NCBI GenBank assembly: GCA_024500155.1
Contig: CM044877.1
Coordinates: 34,223,001-34,287,000, forward strand
Origin: Chenopodium formosanum
Taxonomy: Eukaryota > Streptophyta > Magnoliopsida > Caryophyllales > Amaranthaceae
Direction: 5' to 3'
DNA: 64,000 bases
Below are positions 10,551-20,161 of the stretch, piece by piece; the first letter of the stretch is position 1, and every line of letters starts with the position of its first letter. Made by a program: the position numbers and the translations under genes. The notes under the pieces are model-generated. The model was not told the origin of the DNA, searched no databases, and saw only the letters and a program-made list of their open reading frames with translations.

Positions 10551-11249
10551 GCCATGCTTCGCGTCCAAGGGCTCAGGCAACCCCTCAAGGATAAGTCCAA
10601 AGAGGTAACAGCCGCTAAAGCTCGGGCCGAGTCCGCCTTGGATCGAGCTCAATTTGATATTGCTCAAAATGAGCTTCTGACGCTTGATATGATGTATTCG
10701 CAGGCGGAAGCCAATATGCAGGTGAAGAAGGATCTGGACTCGGCCCGCCTGCACATCACTTCCCTTAAGAAAGAAATCACAAGTCTTAAGGAGAAGCTCG
10801 AGCCTCTTCAGGATGCCAAGGAAAAGGCCGAGAGAGCCAAGTAGAGGGTGGGCCGCTTGGAGCAGCGCCTCACCAACCAGGAGCATCAGCTGAAGACCAA
10901 GTTTGAGTCCGTAGCTAAACAAGAGAGAGAAGCTCTTGTTAAGCAAATGATGAGCGACTATGATGCCATCATGCGGGACACTTGGGCGGCTGTGCAGCCG
11001 GACTCGGACTATCAGACTTGGAAATCCAAGTTTGATGAAGCCAGCAAAGCATTCGACGCTCGCCTTCTTGACGAGGCTGAGAAGGAAGCTAGGGCTGCTG
11101 CTGAGGCCAAGGAAAGCTCTGGGTCCGACTCTTCTGGGGAGTCGTCCTCTGGTGGAGAGGAGGAAGATCAGGTGGAGGGACGAGAGACAAATGATGAAGA
11201 GCAGCCGAAGGGCAACAGGCCGGCTGTCAATGAAGAGACTCTCCCCTGA
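10551..11249 (+). CDS. Antisense gene last exon: coiled-coil C-terminus with one in-frame stop
   Basis: The exon follows the acceptor TTTTTGTAG. It encodes a long charged helix rich in Lys, Glu, Ala and Gln with heptad-like spacing (about 10600-10930), so a coiled coil is likely. A conserved-looking W-containing block (DTWAAVQPDSDYQTWKSKFD) comes next, then a Ser/Glu-rich acidic tail ending at TGA 11247-11249. The frame is open throughout except for one TAG at 10842-10844 (GCC AAG TAG AGG GTG), whose context does not match known readthrough signals, so I take it as a point mutation. In Tat elements the antisense gene lies between pol and the 3' LTR exactly as here; its role is not established. 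Confidence 0.7.
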
Positions 11250-11547
11250 TCACTTAAGCTTTTTATTTTTTCTGCGGCCGAATGGCCATGTACTTGCTTT
11301 TCCGGCCTGCGTGCCGAGTATTGATGTTTCTTTACCGACCGAGGGGTCGGGTACTTTGACAATTTCTCTGGCTTTGCCAGAAAACAATCTTAACCAGTCG
11401 TCTGATGGCGATTGGTCTTTTTAATTTTAAATCATTCGGCCATTTGGTTGAAGTTATTCATATTGTTGTCCTTTGCATTTTTGAATTTTTCATTGCATGT
11501 TTTTGGCCAAGTATTATAGCATGTATACCATGCGAATGTTCTTTCCC

Positions 11548-11686
11548 CTGGACGGATGTCGAGTGGTTTCGGTTTATTGGATTGATTGACTTAGAAATTA
11601 TTGATACTTAGAAGAGTATTCATGGTTTCTAAGTCAATCAATCACTATGGTGATTGCCCCAAACCACTCGGCAGACGTCCATCCAG
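11548..11686. repeat. Long imperfect inverted repeat downstream of the antisense gene
   Basis: The outer arms CTGGACGGATGTCGAGTGG and, in reverse complement from 11686, CTGGATGGACGTCTGCCGAG match with small indels. The inner arms GATTGATTGACTTAGAAA (about 11581-11598) and TTTCTAAGTCAATCAATC (about 11625-11642) are perfect 18-mers. The RNA of either strand could fold into a hairpin of about 140 nt. It sits between the 3' ends of the two convergent genes, so it may contain terminators or a foldback insertion. Confidence 0.7.
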
Positions 11687-11769
11687 AATTGGCAACTTAA
11701 AGTTTTGATTCGGCCATTGGCTCAAACAAAACTCAAATTTCCAACTTAGCAAATTTTGCTAGGGGAAAA

Positions 11770-12020
11770 CTTCCGCCTGTTTTGCCCCGTGAGCTAAAAA
11801 CAGGCGCATCCGGCCATAGGCCTCTTTGAGATAAGATAAGTTTATAACTTAGCAAATGGTCTTTAAAAAGGATTGTCCGCCTGTCTTGCCCCAAAAGCAA
11901 AGAACAGGCGTCATCCGATCAAAAGCCTCATTAGGTGCTTAAGTAGTTAACTTGTATATTAAAAAGAATGTTCTGCCTGCTTTGCCCCTGGGCAAAAACA
12001 GGCGCATCCGGCTTAATGCC
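11770..12020. repeat. Three tandem units of about 100 bp, each with a CGCCTG hairpin
   Basis: Each unit has a stem-loop of the form CGCCTGTTTTGCCCC ... AAAACAGGCG: at 11774-11806 (10-bp stem), about 11878-11911 and about 11973-12004. Each is followed by CATCCGG and a GCCTCTTTGAG-like or GCCTC-type tail, and an AACTT(A)GCAAAT-like spacer separates units. They lie in the untranslated region between integrase and the antisense gene. Tandem repeats in this region are known in Tat/Ogre elements, where they can seed satellite DNA. Confidence 0.75.
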
Positions 12021-12616
12021 TCTTTAGCCTCTACTTATGAAACAGTGACCATTTTCGAGCTGTGCTAGAACAGTTAGAAAATTCAGGCCTTTTAGATTTC
12101 ACTTTCGATTAAAACAAATGACTGCGAATGCTGCCTTAGCATTCGGTAGGGCCGCTTGTTATATTTGTAGAGCAATGTGCCACCCAAATGGGAGATGCTT
12201 CTCCTCGACGAATTCGCCCGAATGGACGTCGCCGGTTATCTAACTCATGTTGGAGCAGACGGTCATACTCATGTTGGAGCAGACTGTGACCATTCGGTCT
12301 CTTTGGTTTATTAATATCCGGCCATAGGCCTCATCATTATTTTATCTGGCCTTAGGCCTCTTAAATGGTTGAGTAAATATTTGTTAAGTGTCGATATTAA
12401 CTTAATGAATTTCGTAGGAACGACTGTTCTAAAGCAATCGGCTCCTTCAGAAGGATTGGGGCGTCTGCTGTTGGGACAGACGCTTTCCAAACGCAGTGGC
12501 CGTCTGTACTTTGTACAAGCGACACTAAGAAACTTTAAATAAAAAGACTAGGAAATGAAGGCATATTCTCATTAACAAAACTTGAGATAACAAAATTGAA
12601 GTCTTTACATTCGTAC

Positions 12617-13663
12617 TTAGAAGTAGTACTTTTTCAATTTGTCTACATTCCAAGTTCTAGGCAGCTGCCTGCCGTCTGGATCTTCCAAGCGATAGGTGTC
12701 GTCTCTTACTTTCTCATAGATTCGGTAGGGGCCTTCCCAATTTGGGGATAGCTTTCCCTGTTCATTCGCCCTACCGACTGCCTCCATTTTCCGTAGCACA
12801 AAGTCCCCCACTTTGAGAGGACGCTTGTGTACTCTTTTGTTGTAAGCTCGAGTCATTCTCATACGGTATATCTCATGACGAAAGGCAGCATTGCCCCTGC
12901 GCTCTGGAAGTGAGTCCAATGCTAGGCGCATGGCCTCCCAGTTCGCCTCTTCATCATACAGCATGATTCAAAGAGTCGGCTCATAGTGCTCAATGGGCAG
13001 AACAGCATCTCCTCCATACACCATGAGAAACGGGGTTTCTCCAGTTGCCCCTTTAGCAGTCGTTCTGATGGACCAGAGGACGTGTGGTAATTCATCCGCC
13101 CAGAGACAACCAGCCCGTTCAATTTTCTTTTTAATCCCGTCTGAGATTAACTTGTTGAAGGCTTCGACCTGGCCGTTTGCTTGAGGTCGGCCGACTGATG
13201 CAAAGAAGCTAAAGACCCCTTGCTCTCCTAGCCAAGTCTTGAGTTGAGGCGTCTCAAATTGAGGACCATTGTCAAAAACCATAGACATGGGCACCCCAAA
13301 GCGAGTGATAATGTTCCTCCAGATGAAGGAAATAACATCTTTTGTCTTGATGTTTTTGACTGCCTTCGCCTCTACCCACTTTGTAAAGTAATCCACAACC
13401 ACCAGTATATAGCGCTTGCCGCCTGGTGTAGCTGTATATGGTCCCAGAATGTCCATGCCCCATTTGGCAAAAGGTATTGGGTTGTGGATGGTCGTCAGGT
13501 CTGCGGCCGGACGATGGATGAGCTTGCCAAATTTTTGGCACTTGTCACATTTTTTTACCATTTCCATTGCATCCGACTCCAGAGTTGGCCAGAAGTAAAG
13601 CCGTCTGGCCTTGGCAGCAAGGGATCTGTCGCCTATATGGGAGGCGCAGAATCCCGAATGCAA
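12617..13663 (-). pseudogene. Integrase of the Tat element (one in-frame TGA)
   Basis: Reading on the minus strand: an HHCC zinc-binding region (HSGFCASHIGDRSL ... CDKCQKFGK), then the catalytic core with WGMDILGP (first Asp), FDNGPQFET (second Asp) and NGQVEAFNKLI (Glu), then a C-terminal domain with the NWEGPYRIYE motif, the GPY/F module of gypsy integrases. It would insert the cDNA copy into nuclear DNA. A single TGA (12965-12967) splits core and C-terminal parts in the same frame; its context does not match a known readthrough signal, so it is probably a disabling mutation. The C-terminus ends LKKYYF just before 12617. Between integrase and 12020 is untranslated AT-rich sequence. Confidence 0.9.
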
Positions 13664-13675
13664 CTCTTCGAGGAC

Positions 13676-14371
13676 TTACTTACCCTTCTCAAGGGTTACA
13701 CACTTCAACAGGGGTTTCAGAAAACCAGCCCTGAAGAGTTCTCCTTGTTGCAACTCGAAGTTAGCCGCTCGTTTTTTCAGAACAGCCGCCTCCTGTGGTG
13801 AATCAGGGAGCGTGCCGTCTGCAAGATAGGCCCGGATGCTGTCCATCCAGGTTGAGCTTCGGTCAAGAATTCCAATGGGGTCTTCCTCAGATATACTTCT
13901 TATTTCCATGACCTCCCAGAAAACTGACCGAGGCGTTTCATAGGAAGCGGATGATGCCAGCTTGGACAGAGCATCCGCCTGATTGTTTGAAGACCTGGGC
14001 ACTTGACTTAGATTGAACTCTTCAAGTGTCCCAACTTCATTCTTGAACTCCTGCAAGTATTTAATCATGGCCGGATGAGTGGCCTCGTACGTCCCATTGA
14101 CTTGGAGTACGACCAGTTGTGAATCCAAGCAGGCGTCAATTTTCTTTGCCCCTGCTGCCTTACAGTACCGAATGCCAGCAAGCAGGGCTTCATACTCGGC
14201 CTCATTGTTAGAGACCTGGAACTTGAACTGTAGTGCATACTCGTATTTGTCTCCTTCAGGAGACTGACAGATAATTCCTGCACCACAGCCGTTCGCAGTG
14301 GAGCTCCCATCCACATACACTTTCCAAACCTGACTAGTATCATCCGGAGCAACCGGCCTTGTCATTTCCAC
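13676..14371 (-). pseudogene. Second RNase H domain of the Tat element
   Basis: The segment reads WKVYVDGSSTANGCGAGI, then NNEAEYEALLAGI, DSQLVV and RSSNNQADALSKLA. These are the four catalytic blocks of the archaeal/plant-type RNase H (D, E, D, D). Having this domain after the usual Ty3 RNase H is a recognised mark of the Tat lineage. It joins the preceding RNase H through a frameshift near 14370-14400 (the linker block IKGQ..ADFI is broken there). The downstream linker, about 190 residues to 13676, leads into integrase. Confidence 0.9.
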
Positions 14372-15225
14372 AATAAAGTCGGCGAATTCTTGCCCTTTAT
14401 TGCTTTTCTTGGTTCGTAAGTGATTTCCAATCCTTGCATTTCAATCGCCCATTTGAGCATTGGTCCAGAAGACTCCAAGGTTGTGAGTGGCCGTTTGATC
14501 GGTTGGTCAGTATAGACTTCTACCGCATGCGCCAAGAAGTAGGGTTTAAGCTTCTTGATGGCCATGTAAAGGGCAAGGCCGAATTTCTCAACCATGGGGT
14601 ACCGAAGCTCCGCATTTCTCATAACATGGCTAATGAAATACACTGGGAGCTGGATGTCGTCTCTTTCAGCTAAGAGAACGGCTCTGAGGGCATGATCAGA
14701 GACGGCTAAGTACATGAAGAGCTTCTCTTTGGGCAAAGGGCTGACAAGCCTCGGCAAAAAGTGCAGATGAGTTTTCAGCTTTTGAAAGGCCGCCTCTGCA
14801 TCATCCCCCCATTCAAAGTTTGTCTTCTTTTTGATTGCCTGGAAAAAATAGAGGCACTTGTCGCCTGACCGACTGAGGAATCTCCCCAAGGCCGCCAGAC
14901 AACCTGTTAGTTTTTGCACTTCCTTTACAGTACGGGGCGACTGCATGTCGATTACCGCCTGTATTTTCTCAGAGTTGGCCTCTATTCCCCTTTGGTCAAT
15001 CAAAAATCCGAGAAACTTCCCAGACTCAACACCAAAGACACACTTTTTTGGGTTTAGCATGACCTTGTGCCGCCTGAGTGTGGCGAATGTTTCTCGGAGA
15101 TCAGCAAGATGATCCGCCTGTTGTTTGGATTTGACTATCATGTCATCAATGTACGCCTCTACATTCCTTCCAATTTGATTAATGAAGACCGTATTAATCA
15201 TTCGTTGGAAAGTAGCAGGCGCATT
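14362..15225 (-). pseudogene. RT palm/thumb and Ty3-type RNase H
   Basis: Begins after the FGL stop at 15226. It has the YIDD catalytic motif (15142-15153) followed by IVKSKQQADHLADL, the LNPKKCVFGV block and GFLIDQRGIEA of the RT thumb. The Ty3-type RNase H region follows: FEWGDDAEAAFQKLK, SDHALRAVL, PVYFISHVM and ETTYEP-like LEITYEPRKAIKG near the end. A stop (TAG 15226-15228) and frame changes on both sides show the copy is dead. In life this enzyme copies element RNA to DNA in cytoplasmic particles. Confidence 0.88.
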
Positions 15226-15836
15226 CTACAAACCAAACGGCATCACCGTATAACAGAACAACCCCTGATCAGTGACGAATGCCGTCTTTTCTTGATCTTT
15301 TTTCCACAGGGGGATCTGATGGAAACCTGAATAGGCGTCCATAAAACTCATCAAGGCATGTCCGGCTGTTGAGTCGACCAGACTGTCGATCTTAGGCAAT
15401 GGATAACTATCCTTTGGACACACATCCGCCAAGTTCCATTCGGCTTTTTTACTAACACAACGTTATCTACCCACCCAGGGAAATTGCACGGCCGAATGAA
15501 CTTGGCATCTAACAGCTTTTTTACTTCAGCAGCTGCCGCCTGACTTCTTTCTTCGCCGTGGTTTCTTTTCTTTTGCCGGATGGGCTTCTTTTTAGGATCC
15601 ACGGTGAGTTTGTGGACAGCGAGATCCGGGCTGATGCCTAGCATCTCCTCCACTTCAAAGGCAAATATGTCTTTGAATTCTCTAAGTAGCTGGTGAAGGC
15701 TTTCACCCAGCTTTGCAAATGCAACCGTCCCCACCTTAACAGTCCATTCTGGACGGCTGTCGTCTAGAGGGATATCAATGTGTTCACCAGTAGGCTGGGG
15801 ACGGAGGTCATCCGACCGTTCCCTGGTCAGTGATTG
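15226..15836 (-). pseudogene. RT N-terminal half, broken by a small deletion
   Basis: After the TAG at 15837-15839 the same frame continues through LDDSRPEWTVKVG, EMLGISPDLAVHKL, KKLLDAKFIRPCNFPGWVDN and VVLVKKPNGTWRM. It then breaks at about 15430-15436 and resumes in another frame with CPKDSYPLPKID and SFMDAYSGFHQIPL, which holds the first catalytic Asp. The CVDF..LN block normally lying between is missing. Both sides share TGTG, so a short deletion between micro-repeats is likely. The frame ends MPFGL then TAG at 15226-15228. Confidence 0.88.
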
Positions 15837-15848
15837 CTATTGTTTTTC
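15828..15848 (-). promoter_or_regulatory. Possible stop-codon readthrough signal between protease and RT
   Basis: On the minus strand the gag-protease frame ends AAA CAA TAG CAA TCA, and the same frame stays open into RT. The context CAA-UAG-CAA-UCA matches the plant tobamovirus-type readthrough consensus UAG-CAR-YYA, including the upstream CAA. This could be programmed so that a fraction of ribosomes make Gag-Pol. In a degraded copy a chance stop cannot be excluded. Confidence 0.55.
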
Positions 15849-17096
15849 TTTTTTGACCACCACCAGCTGATCAGTCTTTCTTTTCTTTCCGGATGGTGGG
15901 GCCGACTGTTCTTCCTCGACATCGCCGAGGTCGATTGTTTGCTTGCCCCGACCGGATGCTACGGCCGCGGGCTTGACGTCCGAGAGGTAACACTCTCGAG
16001 CCGTCTTTTGGTCCCCATTAAGGGAACCGACTGTTCCATCATCCTTCTCATACTTGAGTAGCATGAGAGCAGGGATGATGACGGCCTTACACTCGTTAAG
16101 AGTGGGACGGCCAAAGATGAGGTTGTAAGTTGTGAGCTCTTCAACCACTAGGAAACGAATGGCCATGTGCCGACCGTCTCCCCTGCTTCCCAGGCGAACA
16201 GGTAAGTCAATTCGTCCGGCTGGGTGCACAAGTCCTCCCCCAAACCCAACAAGGGTGTGGGAGACCTCCATCATGCTATCCGGTTTGTACTTGAGATTGG
16301 ATAAGCATTTGAGGCTGATGAGGTCAGAAGAGCTTCCTGTGTCAATCAGAATTCGGCCAACCAACTGGTTGGCGACCTTGCACTCAATGACAACAGGGTC
16401 ATCATGCGGCCGACGGACTTTGCCTCTGTCCTGCTCGGTGATGACAACTTTAGGGAAGGTGGATGTGCCTGCCGCATCCCCTTCCTCAACAGAGTTGACC
16501 ATCTTTCTCAGATGGTCTTTGGTGCCCCGAATGGTCGGGCCACCACCTGCAAATCCGCCTGCTATGGTGTATACCGGATCTTCATCAGTTTCGGCACTCA
16601 CAGCAGGCTGGGGAGTTTTTATCTTGGACTGCCCCGGATTTGCCTTTGAAGTCACTTTGGACTTCACATAGGACTTTAGCTGTCCTTTGTCGGCCAGACG
16701 GTCGAGCTCCCGCTTGAGACTAAAGCAGTCGTTCGTGTCATGGCCAACATCCTCATGGAAATGACAATGCTTGTTTTTGTTCCGGTTTTCAGCAGAACCT
16801 TTCATAGGAGTTGGCTTTTCAAGAGTTAGTCGATCCTTAATTTCCAAGAGGATGGAGCAGCAGTCCTTGTGGAATTCGTACCTTGGAACGTACGATTTCC
16901 ACTCCTTTTTCTTCTTCTGGGCCGGTTGATCAGAGTTATCAATGGCCCAGACTTGCTTTTTCTTTTTGCTCTCTTCTAGCTTAGGAGCCGGCTGAGCAGG
17001 TCGACTCTCTTTCTGCCGGTCGGACTTCTTATGGTCCGACTGCTTATTGGAGGAGCAGAGTTCAATCGCCTGTATATAGGCTTCCGCCTCTCGCAA
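15837..17096 (-). CDS. Gag C-terminus with zinc knuckle, and aspartic protease
   Basis: This 419-residue open segment begins inside gag. It has a Lys-rich linker, then KHCHFHEDVGHDTNDCF at about residues 110-125, a zinc-knuckle variant C-x2-H-x4-H-x4-C (16725-16766) followed by LKRELDRLADKGQLKSYV as in other Tat Gags. A Pro/Gly-rich stretch leads to the retropepsin domain with GRILIDTGSSSDLIS (active DTG at about 16335-16343) and a later YNLIFGRPTL block. It ends at the TAG at 15837-15839 discussed separately. Its N-terminal end joins the upstream gag frame through a frameshift near 17100-17135. Confidence 0.88.
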   Translation of the reverse strand: MREAEAYIQAIELCSSNKQSDHKKSDRQKESRPAQPAPKLEESKKKKQVWAIDNSDQPAQKKKKEWKSYVPRYEFHKDCCSILLEIKDRLTLEKPTPMKGSAENRNKNKHCHFHEDVGHDTNDCFSLKRELDRLADKGQLKSYVKSKVTSKANPGQSKIKTPQPAVSAETDEDPVYTIAGGFAGGGPTIRGTKDHLRKMVNSVEEGDAAGTSTFPKVVITEQDRGKVRRPHDDPVVIECKVANQLVGRILIDTGSSSDLISLKCLSNLKYKPDSMMEVSHTLVGFGGGLVHPAGRIDLPVRLGSRGDGRHMAIRFLVVEELTTYNLIFGRPTLNECKAVIIPALMLLKYEKDDGTVGSLNGDQKTARECYLSDVKPAAVASGRGKQTIDLGDVEEEQSAPPSGKKRKTDQLVVVKKEKQ

Positions 17097-18424
17097 GGCT
17101 CCTTGCAGAGTAAAGATTTGTTTGCGGACGAGTTCGTACTTAAAGTAGACCCGTCCTTCAGACCCTTGAAGAAGTCTGTGAAAGCAACCTCATCAGACAG
17201 CCCATGAATCTGGATTCGGTCTAGATTGAACCGCCTGACGTAGGAACGCAAGCCTTCTCTATCTCCCTGTTGTACATTGCCCAAGTCAAGACTTGTCTTT
17301 TTGGCAGGGATGTTCATAGAGAAGTTTGAAGCAAACAAGAACGCAAGCGTCTTGAAGCTATTTATGCAACCAGCCGGCAGATTTCCAAACCACTGCTGGG
17401 CTATGCCCTTAAGGGTGGCTGGAAAGCAACGACACCATGCGGCATCATCCAACCCCTGTAAATACATGAGGTGGGTGTATGCTAGCAGGTGGTCTTCTGG
17501 GTTGGAGGTCCCGTCATAGGCTCCAACCAGAACGTTTTTAACTTTAGCCGGCTGTACGGCTTCAGTTATTTCCCTGGAGAAAGCAGAGGGTTGATCTCCA
17601 AGGTGTTGCAGCCTAAGCTGCCAGTCCATCGGCTGATAGTCGTATGTCGCCTGTCCTCCAAAGAGGGCAGGTTGCATGTAAGGTAAAACTAGCGCCTGGT
17701 ACAATGGTTGTGCCATGTACTGGGCCGACTGAATCATATGAGGACCAGACTGAACACGTTGGCTGCTTGCTGGAGTCTCATGTTCAGACTAGGAACACCT
17801 CACGGAGGTATTCCGAAAGCTATCATGATAAGTCGGCGTTGAAGCCGACTCTGATAGCTGGGTTCTCTTCTCCTCAATGTATTGCCGAGCGTCAGAGAAC
17901 GTTTCTTGCTACCATCCGGTTGTATGTGCCGGATGGGTTTTCTTGTGCTCGTTTCTGGGAAACGGAGCCGAGAAAGGTCAAATTGGGGTCGGGCCTTCTC
18001 CTTAGGGGCAGGATGAGGAGTTGGCTGACGGTCCCTGACCGACTTCTGTTTGCCAGCTTGGGCTGGCTTCTTGGCCGACTGCTCCTTTCTAGGAGCAGGC
18101 GAGTTGTTTGATTTCACCCCTGAGGCTGCTCAGGAGTGTCATTAGTTCATCTCGAGTGACGGGAATTGATCCTGCCGCCTGGGAGGGATCAACCGGCCGC
18201 CCCGAGGGCTTCTTTGGCTGACCAGCAGTTTTGCTTGGGTCTGCCTGGTCATGGTGACGCTCCCGCCTTTCCTTACTGCGGATGCGTTTAGAGATGAGGG
18301 ATCCATTTGGATCCACATAGGTTTCGACATCAGCGTCGTCACCTGAGTCATGATCCGTTTGGACCTCTACGTCTTTAGGAGGCCGATTGGCCTCTGGGTT
18401 CGGTACAGGTGCTTGTGAAGCCAT
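17097..18424 (-). pseudogene. Gag N-terminal part (frameshifted)
   Basis: Starts MASQAPVPNPEANRPPKD at 18424, 14 bases inside the primer site. The first ~110 residues are acidic and low-complexity and stop at 18089. A second frame (about 18117-17800) continues with a basic, Pro/Lys-rich region. The original frame then resumes with the conserved capsid-like Retrotrans_gag block: YDGTSNPEDHLLAY, AWCRCFPATLKGIAQQWF, SLDLGNVQQGDREGLRSYVRRF and FFKGLKDG. Gag would form the particle that packages element RNA. At least two indels interrupt the frame before 17096, so no complete Gag is encoded here. Confidence 0.85.
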
Positions 18425-18437
18425 TTCAGAGGTACTC

Positions 18438-18455
18438 TCCCCACAGACGGCGCCA
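18438..18455 (-). other. Primer-binding site
   Basis: Minus strand TGGCGCCGTCTGTGGGGA, 2 bases inside the 5' LTR. The first nine bases, TGGCGCCGT, complement the 3' end of plant tRNA-Asp, the usual primer for Tat and Athila elements; the rest is only partly complementary. Confidence 0.75.
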
Positions 18456-18457
18456 AA

Positions 18458-19093
18458 TGTTTTGGGGGTTTTTGTCCCTTGGGAGAGTTACAACACTGAG
18501 ACTGGATTCAACAAAGGACGCTTGCACCTGCAAAGCAAACGGACCGCCGGATGGTCGGTGGTCCGCCTCCGAAGATTAAGTTAGTAAGCGTTCGGTAATA
18601 AAACGTGCGGAAGTAAAGTTTATCTGCTCGGATTCCAAGCTCAGGTAAAGTGCTGTGTGTTCCTTGAAAACGACAGCTCTGTGGTAAGTGACGTGTTGTC
18701 TCGTATTGCGTGTATATTCTCTGTCCTGTCATAAATGTAAGAATGTCCCTATTTATAGGGTCCTTTTGGAAAGTGTGCCCCTCCTAGGATCTGGTGACCT
18801 AGGAATTAGGTCACGCCGTTTTGCGACGCCTCGGGATTTGGGGCTTTGAAGGCCGCCATCCCAGGGGCAATGCCTGAGTGACACGTGTCACTAAGCCCAA
18901 AAGGCCTTTGGGCATCTTTTGGGTGACACGTGTCGCCATCTGAATAGTCCATGCTGGATCATCAGTATGCGTAGGACAGAAGAGTGTCCGCCTTCCACGT
19001 GTCATCATTCCATAGGTCCAAATGGCACCTCTTTGGAGGACACGTGGCGCTTTCTGATTGGGCCACCTGGCCGGGTATAAAATACCCAAATCA
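18458..19093 (-). repeat. 5' LTR of the Tat element
   Basis: 636 bp, TGTTTTGGGGG to AAATCA on the plus strand. It contains the promoter for gag-pol: plus-strand CTATTTATAG at 18749-18758 is the minus-strand TATA box (TATAAATAG) inside a small palindrome CCCTATTTATAGGG. Four CACGTG G-box cores (near 18884, 18927, 18996 and 19041) lie upstream in element sense and may confer stress-responsive transcription. Confidence 0.92.
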
Positions 19094-19098
19094 GAAAC

Positions 19099-20161
19099 AA
19101 TAACAACAAATTATAAACAGAAGACATATCAATCTCTCTTTCATTGAGGCAATTATCAAAAATGCTGGTTGCGATCGATATGCTTTTAGATCCCGTTTCA
19201 AAAGAAGAAATTAAGCATTTTTTTTTTTTGGAAATGAATCCTAATAAAGTCCGGGTTCAAAAATCTTTGAGCAAATTTTTTTCCACTCTTATTGGCTAAC
19301 AATAGAAAAAGGACATTAATTACTATCATTGTTTTAAGTTTCTTTACCCATGGCTGCCTACCTCCAGCTCGAAATCATACAACTATCACCTTAGTACCAA
19401 AAACAAAAATTCTCGAAAATCCAAATCATTTTTGGTCCATCAGACTGGTTAATAAAATTTACAAGGCTGTCAAATAATCATAGTCGCTTGCATGTTCTTC
19501 ACTCTACAAAAATCAGTAAGTCCCGGAATGTTATCACCCCTTATTGATCTATTAATGGCAAAATTATTATTGTTTAGAAAATCTTAACACCTTTCATTAA
19601 TCTAAAAATAAGACAAGTTGGTGTGCTCTCAAACTGGATGTAGAAAAAGTATATGACATAATTGAATGTGACTTTCTTTGGACAACTTTCTTTGCCTTTG
19701 ATTTCCCCCTAGGTGGATTCATTTGATCCGCGAATGTGTGACCAAAGTTTCCTACTCCCTTAAAATTAACGAAGAGACGACAAATTGGTTTAAACCTACA
19801 AAAGAGTTGAGACAAGGAGGTCCCTTTTGGCCCTGTCTCCTTTTTTTTTTTTCTTTAATTTTATTTATCTTGTGCATAAAACAATAAAAGTCTTTATTCG
19901 TAAATTATCCTTGAAAAGTAAGAATCATAAGTCTGGAATTAGGTTAACACGTGAACTTTCATAAGTCTTCTATAATATAATATTCTCTTGAAAAAATAGG
20001 CGACGCTCAAGCTACGCAACGCATTTTAACATGACCTCAAATTCCTCACTTGGAAGATACTTCTGAGTATTTTTTATAACTCTTATTACTCTTTAAATAA
20101 CGATTTTTTAGAAAAATATGTAATATTTCTCATACCTTTATAACTCTGCTCCTCCTCCTTC
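19099..20161 (+). pseudogene. LINE piece 3: reverse transcriptase domain
   Basis: The LINE resumes after the Tat element (target copy GAAAC 19094-19098). Recognisable RT blocks: EAIIKNAGCDRY, then NHTTITLVPKTKI with RLVNKIYKAV (about 19370-19475), then LDVEKVYDIIECDFLW (motif A-like, Asp retained), then RWIHLIRECVTKVSYSLKIN and ELRQGGPFWP (about 19625-19835). Multiple stops and frame changes. A 5-bp target copy CCTTC (20157-20161) marks the next insertion; the LINE resumes at 33541. Confidence 0.8.

Larger units (their letters stand above)
7298..19093 (-). mobile_element. Complete Ty3/gypsy Tat (Retand-like) LTR retrotransposon
   Basis: An 11,796-bp element with two 636-bp LTRs, both bounded by TG...CA and flanked by the 5-bp duplication GAAAC (7293-7297 and 19094-19098). 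Order in element sense (minus strand): 5' LTR, primer site, gag, protease, RT, RNase H, second RNase H, integrase, an untranslated region with hairpin repeats, a gene in the opposite orientation, polypurine tract, 3' LTR. A second RNase H plus an antisense gene before the 3' LTR is the known architecture of the Tat clade, Retand being the described example. I counted 14 substitutions between the LTRs (about 2.2 percent), so insertion is fairly recent, on the order of one to two million years at usual plant rates. Frameshifts and stops indicate it cannot move by itself. Confidence 0.93.

Noticed and set aside
10527..10946. 139-residue Leu-rich frame on the minus strand
   Set aside because: Shadow of the coiled-coil exon on the plus strand.
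12965..12967. TGA in integrase as a programmed readthrough site
   Set aside because: Context CTT TGA ATC lacks the UGA-CUA signal, and it splits a single enzyme domain.
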